Positions 59,353 to 64,000 of a stretch of DNA of 64,000 nt are shown one piece after another. Below the pieces are notes generated by a model that was given only the letters and a program-made list of their open reading frames with translations, made no database searches and was not told where the DNA came from. The DNA lies in assembly GCF_003711105.1 (NCBI RefSeq), contig NZ_CP023865.1:6803001-6867000 (forward strand), read 5' to 3'. How positions within the stretch are numbered: the first letter of the stretch is position 1; every line of letters starts with the position of its first letter. Made by a program: the position numbers and the translations under genes. The DNA comes from Actinoplanes teichomyceticus ATCC 31121 (GTDB lineage: Bacteria > Actinomycetota > Actinomycetes > Mycobacteriales > Micromonosporaceae).

Positions 59353-61599
59353 ATGAGCTCTTCGACAACGGTGCGGCCCCGGGCCGGGGACGACCGGCCG
59401 GTCGTCCCCGGCCCGGGGCCCGGTCCCGTGGTACGCCTGGTCGCCTACCGGCCCCAGCTGGTGCTGGCCGTCACGCTGCTGCTGGCCGGGCTGGCGCTGA
59501 TGTTCAGCGGCGACCTGGTCAGCGCGCTGAAGACCGGCGGCTTCGACGATCCGGACTCCGCTTCGGTACGCGGCCGGCAGGTGCTCGCCGAGCACTTCCG
59601 CTCCGCCGACCCGAACCTGGTGGTGCTGATCGCCAAGCCCGGCGGCAGCGTGGACGACCCGGACGCCCGCGCCGCCGCCCGGCGGGTCACCCAGCGGCTG
59701 GCCGGCGCCGACGGGGTGACGGTGGCCGCGTCGTACTGGGCCGGCCGCCGGCCGCAGCTGGCCAGCCGGACGCACGACACCGGCATGGTGCTGGTGCACG
59801 TGGACGGCGACGAGGACCGCAGCGCCGGCCGGGTCGCCGACCTGCACGACGAGCTCGCGGTCGACGAGGGCCCGGTGCGGGTGTCGTTCGGCGGCTTCAC
59901 CCAGATCAACAACGACATCAACGAGCAGGTCACCGCGGACCTGGCCACCGCCGAGTCGATCGCCATCCCGATCACCCTGGTGCTGTTGCTGCTGGTCTTC
60001 GGCACGGTCGGGGCGGCCGGGGCGCCGCTGCTGATCGGCATCTTCTCGATCGTCAGCACGCTCGGCACGCTGCGCCTGCTCGCCGCGCTCACCGAGGTGT
60101 CGGTGTTCTCCATCAACATGGCGACGGCGCTGGGACTGGGCCTGGCGGTGGACTACAGCCTGCTGTTCGTCTCCCGGTACCGCGAGGAGCGGGCCGCCGA
60201 CCCGGACGTCGTCACGGCGCTGGGCAACACCATGCGTACCGCCGGGCGGACCATCCTGTTCAGCGCCGCGACCGTGGCGGTCGCCCTGTGCAGCCTGCTG
60301 GTCTTCCCGCAGTACTTCCTGCGCTCCTTCGCCTACGCCGGGATCGCCGTGGTGTCCACCACGGTCGGCGCCGCGCTGCTGGTGCTGCCGGCCCTGCTGG
60401 CGATGCTCGGGCACCGGATCGACCGGTGGGCGCTGTGGCGGGTCCGCTCGGACGGCGGCCGGTCGGTCGCCTTCTGGGGGCGGTTCGCGGCGTTCGTGCT
60501 GCGCCGCCCGGTGCTCACCGCGGCGCCGGTGATCCTGATCCTGGCGGCCTTGGCGGTCCCGTTCGGTCACGTGCGTTTCGGCGTGGCCGACGACCGGGTG
60601 CTGCCGAAGGAGGCCGAGAGCCGGATCGTGGCGGACACCGTGCGCGCCCAGTTCGCCGACACCGGCAGCGGGGCCACCGTGGTCGTCGCCGAGCACTGGG
60701 GCACCGGGGCGGACGCCCGGGTCCGGGCCGCCGACTACGCCGCCCGGCTGTCCGGGGTGCCCGGCGTCACCCGGGTGGACAGCATGGCCGGGACCTACCG
60801 GCAGGGGCGGCGGGTGGTCGCCGCGCCCCGCGCCGATCCGCGTTTCGTCGCCGCCGACGCGACCTGGTTCTCCGTGCTCAGCGACGTGGAGCCGTTCTCC
60901 GGCGAGGGCGCCGACCTGGCCCGGGCGGTGCGCGCGGTGCCGGTGCCGAACCGGGTCCCGGTGCTGGTCACCGGCCCCGCCGCGCAGCTGGTGGACATCA
61001 CCGGCTCGATCGGCGCCCGGCTGCCGATCGCCGCGGTGCTGATCGCGGTCAGCACGTTCGTGCTGCTCTTCCTGCTCACCGGGAGCGTGCTGCTGCCGGT
61101 GAAGGCGCTGCTGCTGAACATGCTGACGATGAGCTCGGTGTTCGGCGTGGCGGTCTGGGTCTTCCAGGACGGGCACCTGTCCACCGTGCTCGGGCAGACC
61201 GGGGCGCCGCTGGCGGTGGCCATCCCGGTGCTGCTGTTCTGTGTGGCGTTCGGGCTGTCCATGGACTACGAGGTGTTCGTGCTGTCCCGGGTGATCGAGC
61301 GGCACGAGCAGGGCGCCGACCTGCACACCGCGGTGGTCGAGGGGATGTCCCGCAGTGTGCGGGTGATCAGCGCGGCGGCCGGCATCCTGTCGGTGTCGTT
61401 CCTGGCCATGCTCTCCTCGGGGGTGTCGCTGATCCAGTTCTTCGGTCTCTGCGCCAGCCTGGCGATCATCCTGGACGCGCTGCTGGTGCGGCCGGTGCTG
61501 GTGCCGGCGTTCATGCGGCTGGCCGGCCGGTGGAACTGGTGGGCGCCGCGCCCGCTGCGCGCCGTGCACGCCCGGCTCGGGCTGCGGGAACACGGCTGA
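59353..61599 (+). CDS. MMPL/RND family lipid exporter
   Basis: A 748-residue transporter with about 12 membrane helices in two repeats, each with a large external loop after the first helix. The MMPL features GLGLAVDYSLLFVSRYREER and AFGLSMDYEVFVLSRVIERH mark helices 4 and 10, with the conserved Asp-Tyr pair that carries protons. MMPL proteins export polyketide or glyco-lipids made by adjacent synthases in actinobacteria. It starts 17 bases after the megasynthase stop, so it is very likely its export partner. Residues of about 8-23 are encoded by a 46-bp perfect palindrome. Confidence 0.92.
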   Translation: MSSSTTVRPRAGDDRPVVPGPGPGPVVRLVAYRPQLVLAVTLLLAGLALMFSGDLVSALKTGGFDDPDSASVRGRQVLAEHFRSADPNLVVLIAKPGGSVDDPDARAAARRVTQRLAGADGVTVAASYWAGRRPQLASRTHDTGMVLVHVDGDEDRSAGRVADLHDELAVDEGPVRVSFGGFTQINNDINEQVTADLATAESIAIPITLVLLLLVFGTVGAAGAPLLIGIFSIVSTLGTLRLLAALTEVSVFSINMATALGLGLAVDYSLLFVSRYREERAADPDVVTALGNTMRTAGRTILFSAATVAVALCSLLVFPQYFLRSFAYAGIAVVSTTVGAALLVLPALLAMLGHRIDRWALWRVRSDGGRSVAFWGRFAAFVLRRPVLTAAPVILILAALAVPFGHVRFGVADDRVLPKEAESRIVADTVRAQFADTGSGATVVVAEHWGTGADARVRAADYAARLSGVPGVTRVDSMAGTYRQGRRVVAAPRADPRFVAADATWFSVLSDVEPFSGEGADLARAVRAVPVPNRVPVLVTGPAAQLVDITGSIGARLPIAAVLIAVSTFVLLFLLTGSVLLPVKALLLNMLTMSSVFGVAVWVFQDGHLSTVLGQTGAPLAVAIPVLLFCVAFGLSMDYEVFVLSRVIERHEQGADLHTAVVEGMSRSVRVISAAAGILSVSFLAMLSSGVSLIQFFGLCASLAIILDALLVRPVLVPAFMRLAGRWNWWAPRPLRAVHARLGLREHG
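59375..59420. repeat. 46-bp perfect palindrome inside the 5' end of the exporter gene
   Basis: 23 bases (59375-59397) are followed directly by their exact reverse complement (59398-59420), with no loop. The dyad begins 22 bases after the exporter's ATG and encodes PRAGDDRPVVPGPGP. In RNA it would form an extremely stable hairpin near the ribosome start; in DNA it is a possible cruciform or dimer site. Confidence 0.95.
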
Positions 61600-61837
61600 G
61601 GGCACGGCCGGCCCCGGCGGCGCGTGGACGGTCGCGCGCCGCCGGACGGTTTGTCGGATTCGCACCGATGTCAGTATTCTGTCGAGACCGTCGCCGGCTC
61701 GGCTCGCCCGGCGCGTCACCCCGTAGCCGGCGTTACCGGGGCAACCGGCGTCACCCCAGGTAGCCAGTGTCACCCCAGCCAGCGAGCCGGTTGCGCCGGC
61801 CGGGTCACATGGCGTTCGCAAAGGAACAAGGTTTAAA

Positions 61838-62731
61838 GTGCCGCGCGTGAAGGTGACCTTGCAGGAGATCCGGGAGCGCACCTACAAGCCGATCGACGCG
61901 TGGTGGACCGTGCTTCTGGTCGACCCGCTGGCGGCCCGGCTGGTGCGCCTCGTGGCCCCCTATCGGTGGATCACGCCGAACGTGCTGACCCTGGTCGCGA
62001 CGGTCATCGGCGCCGGCGCCATGGTCAGCTTCGCGCAGGGCGACCGGCAGTGGCTGATCGTCGGCGCGCTGCTGTTCCACCTCAGCTTCGTGGTCGACTG
62101 CATGGACGGCAAGATCGCCCGGCTGAACGGGACCGGCACCGTCTTCGGCCAGTGGCTGGACTTCGTGCTCGACCGGGTCCGGGTCTTCTTCTGCGCGATC
62201 ACCCTGTTCGGCGGGCAGTACGCGCAGCACCACGACGTCGCCTACCTCTGGCTGATGGCCGTCGCGATCTTCCTGGACCTGATCCGGTACCTGAACGGCA
62301 GCCAGGTCGCCAAGGTCCGCCGCGGCATGACCGACAAGCTCGACTCCCTCAAGCAGCCGCTGGAGCTGCACCCACAGCCGGCACAGGACATGTCCGAGCC
62401 GGGGGACGAGGCGGCGGACGAGAGCACCGACCCGCCGGCGGCGCCCCGGCCGAGGTCGCTCAAGAGCCGGGTCGGCGGCTACCTCAAGCGCAACCGGATC
62501 CGCACGCACCTGTTCAGCGGCATCGAGTACGAGATGTTCGTCTACATCATCGCGCCGCTGACCGGCCTGATCTTCCCGGTCACCGTCTTCGCCGGGGCGG
62601 CCATGCTCGCCTTCGAGTTCCTGCTGATCTACAAGCTGTACCGGGCGGCGAAGGCGTACCCGGCCAAGCTCGCGGCCGCACAGGAACGGTACGACGCGTA
62701 CCACCAGGGTCCGGCCTCCACCCCGCGCTGA
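61838..62731 (+). CDS. CDP-alcohol phosphatidyltransferase family protein
   Basis: A 297-residue membrane enzyme with the exact family motif D-x2-D-G-x2-A-R-x8-G-x3-D-x3-D at residues 87-112 (DCMDGKIARLNG, then QWLDFVLD). Several helices flank it, and a charged loop of about 60 residues interrupts the middle. The family moves a phosphoalcohol between CDP-linked and free partners, as in phosphatidylinositol or phosphatidylserine synthases. The GTG start at 61838 has AAGG six bases upstream. It lies 238 bases after the exporter on the same strand. Its place here suggests it adds a polar head to the lipid product (inference). Confidence 0.88.
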   Translation: MPRVKVTLQEIRERTYKPIDAWWTVLLVDPLAARLVRLVAPYRWITPNVLTLVATVIGAGAMVSFAQGDRQWLIVGALLFHLSFVVDCMDGKIARLNGTGTVFGQWLDFVLDRVRVFFCAITLFGGQYAQHHDVAYLWLMAVAIFLDLIRYLNGSQVAKVRRGMTDKLDSLKQPLELHPQPAQDMSEPGDEAADESTDPPAAPRPRSLKSRVGGYLKRNRIRTHLFSGIEYEMFVYIIAPLTGLIFPVTVFAGAAMLAFEFLLIYKLYRAAKAYPAKLAAAQERYDAYHQGPASTPR

Positions 62732-62805
62732 TCCGGGCCGGACGCCCCCGGTGGTTTTCCCCAGGGGGCGTTCCGCCGTCCCGGGCCCCGGCGCAGAATG
62801 GCGTC

Positions 62806-64000
62806 ATGGTCGAGAACGAGGGTCACATCGCATTCCGGCGCGCACGGGATTTCCTGCTCGACCATCGCGAGGACTATCCGGCGGCGTACGCCGGCTTCGC
62901 CTGGCCCCGGCTCGACCACTTCAACTGGGCGCTGGACTGGTTCGACGTGATCGCCGAGGACAACGACGCCCCGGCGCTGTGGATCGTCGAGGAGGACGGC
63001 AGCGAGCAGCGGCTCTCGTTCGCGCAGCTGTCGCAGCGTTCCAACCGGGTGGCGAACTGGCTGCGCGAGCAGGGCGTACGCCGAGGCGACCGGATCGTGG
63101 TGATGCTCGGCAACCAGGTGGAGCTGTGGGAGACCGTGCTCGCCGGGATCAAGCTGGGCGCCGTGCTGATCCCGGCCACCCCGCTGCTCGGCCCGGCCGA
63201 CGCCGCCGCCCGGGTGGCCCGGGGCGGCGCCCGGCACGTGATCGCCGCGGCCGCCACGGCCGGCAAGTTCGACCGGGTGGACGCCACGGTCACCCGGATC
63301 GCGGCCGGCCCGGTCGAGGGCTGGCTCGACTTCCGCGACGCGTACCGGGCGAGCGACGCGTTCACCCCGGACGGCGTCACCCGGGCCGGCGACACCCTGC
63401 TGCTCTACTTCACCTCGGGCACCACGGCGCAGCCGAAACTGGTCGAGCACACGCACGCGTCGTACCCGGTGGGACACCTCTCGACGATGTACTGGATCGG
63501 CCTGCGCCCGGGCGACGTGCACCTGAACATCTCGTCGCCGGGCTGGGCGAAACACGCCTGGAGCAACGTCTTCGCCCCGTGGAACGCGCAGGCCTGCGTG
63601 TTCATCCACAACTACACCCGGTTCGACGCCGGCCGGCTGATGGCCGAGATGCAGCGCTGCGGGGTGACCAGCTTCTGCGCGCCGCCGACCGTGTGGCGGA
63701 TGCTGATCCAGGCCGACCTGACCGAGCTGAAGACGCCGCCGCGGATCGCGGTGGGCGCCGGTGAGCCGCTCAACCCGGAGGTGATCGAGCAGGTCGCGGC
63801 GCAGTGGGGGGTGACCGTCCGGGACGGGTTCGGGCAGACCGAGACGTCCGTGCAGATCGCCAACCCGCCCGGTCAGCCGGTCAAGCCGGGCTCGATGGGG
63901 CGGCCGGCGCCGGGGTTCCGGATCGCCCTGATCGACCCGGTGACCGGGGCCGAGGCGGCCGAGGGCGAGATCTGCGTCGCGCTGGAGCCGCGCCCGGTCG
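62806..64000 (+). CDS. AMP-binding acyl-CoA synthetase (runs off the window)
   Basis: The first 398 codons of an adenylate-forming enzyme. It begins MVENEGHIAFRRARDFLLDHREDYPAAYAGF and has the phosphate loop LLYFTSGTTAQPKLVEHTH, then RIAVGAGEPLNPEVIEQ and DGFGQTETSVQIANPPG. This resembles the medium-chain/acetyl-CoA-synthetase-like group that makes acyl-CoA or acyl-AMP from free acids. The ATG at 62806 fits the codon pattern; an ATG eight bases earlier is in another frame. It could supply the acyl starter for the megasynthase. The C-terminal lid domain is outside the window. Confidence 0.88.
   Translation, partial: MVENEGHIAFRRARDFLLDHREDYPAAYAGFAWPRLDHFNWALDWFDVIAEDNDAPALWIVEEDGSEQRLSFAQLSQRSNRVANWLREQGVRRGDRIVVMLGNQVELWETVLAGIKLGAVLIPATPLLGPADAAARVARGGARHVIAAAATAGKFDRVDATVTRIAAGPVEGWLDFRDAYRASDAFTPDGVTRAGDTLLLYFTSGTTAQPKLVEHTHASYPVGHLSTMYWIGLRPGDVHLNISSPGWAKHAWSNVFAPWNAQACVFIHNYTRFDAGRLMAEMQRCGVTSFCAPPTVWRMLIQADLTELKTPPRIAVGAGEPLNPEVIEQVAAQWGVTVRDGFGQTETSVQIANPPGQPVKPGSMGRPAPGFRIALIDPVTGAEAAEGEICVALEPRPV

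Noticed and set aside
55256..59356. A 1366-codon open frame overlapping the megasynthase on the same strand
   Set aside because: It is a GC-driven shadow frame rich in Arg, Gly, Ala and Pro with no domain signal, while the other frame shows intact catalytic motifs throughout.
59245..61881. An 878-codon frame opposite the exporter gene
   Set aside because: The translation is His/Gln/Arg/Gly-rich without folds or signals, and the exporter frame has clear MMPL motifs.

Overview
The window is very GC-rich (about 72% by eye), with dense genes, many GTG/TTG starts, ATGA/GTGA start-stop overlaps and strong GGAGG-type ribosome binding sites. Gene content (desferrioxamine-type siderophore genes, ROK and LacI sugar operons, CBM2-linked hydrolases, DJ-1/AraC regulators, aerobic-type corrin ring genes) fits a filamentous actinomycete, most likely Micromonosporaceae (Actinoplanes-like). 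The taxonomy is inferred from gene content only.

Layout. 0-10 kb: a leftward ROK-regulated operon for a sugar or cyclitol (ABC ATPase, permease, Tat-type binding lipoprotein, Gfo/Idh dehydrogenase, then the start of a myo-inositol-phosphate-synthase-like gene), facing a secreted PA14/beta-propeller/ricin-lectin protein. 10.3-10.6 kb: leftward tRNA genes Gly, Cys and Val with a strong hairpin behind them. 10.8-15.4 kb: an Eis-like acetyltransferase, then a leftward flavin electron-transfer set (ferric-reductase-like membrane protein, FMN-binding protein with an SGAT site, ApbE flavinyltransferase). 15.5-18.6 kb: rightward cobL-cobM-cobK plus an unrecognised coupled gene. 18.6-23.8 kb: a DJ-1/AraC regulator, a 40-residue membrane peptide, a secreted tripeptidyl-peptidase-like hydrolase, a seven-helix SWEET-like protein and an unrecognised protein.

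23.8-31.2 kb: a five-gene siderophore operon behind an iron box. It has desA, desB, a fused acyltransferase-siderophore synthetase, a penicillin-acylase-family enzyme without a signal peptide, and a second acyltransferase. 31.4-39.3 kb: a CBM2-GH64 beta-1,3-glucanase and an arabinoside operon (binding protein, two permeases, GH51) divergent from a LacI regulator, with an 18-bp perfect palindrome between. 39.6-48.1 kb: a LigD-type polymerase, an acyl-CoA dehydrogenase, a diguanylate cyclase, a membrane alpha/beta hydrolase, a monooxygenase-like membrane protein and a BNR-repeat secreted protein. 48.1-50.9 kb: a gene-poor stretch full of unrelated short tandem repeats. 50.9-53.9 kb: a NarL-type two-component system divergent from a fatty-acid desaturase.

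54.7-64 kb: a rightward set that is the best candidate for an undescribed system. A 1541-residue KS-AT-ACP-alpha-oxoamine synthase megasynthase is followed by an MMPL lipid exporter (with a 46-bp perfect palindrome at its 5' end), a CDP-alcohol phosphatidyltransferase and an acyl-CoA synthetase running off the window. I read this as a pathway for an exported amino-ketone (sphingoid-like) lipid, possibly a phospholipid. A second theme is degenerate minisatellites downstream of gene 3' ends. In two cases the repeat unit is visibly a copy of the last codons of the gene.
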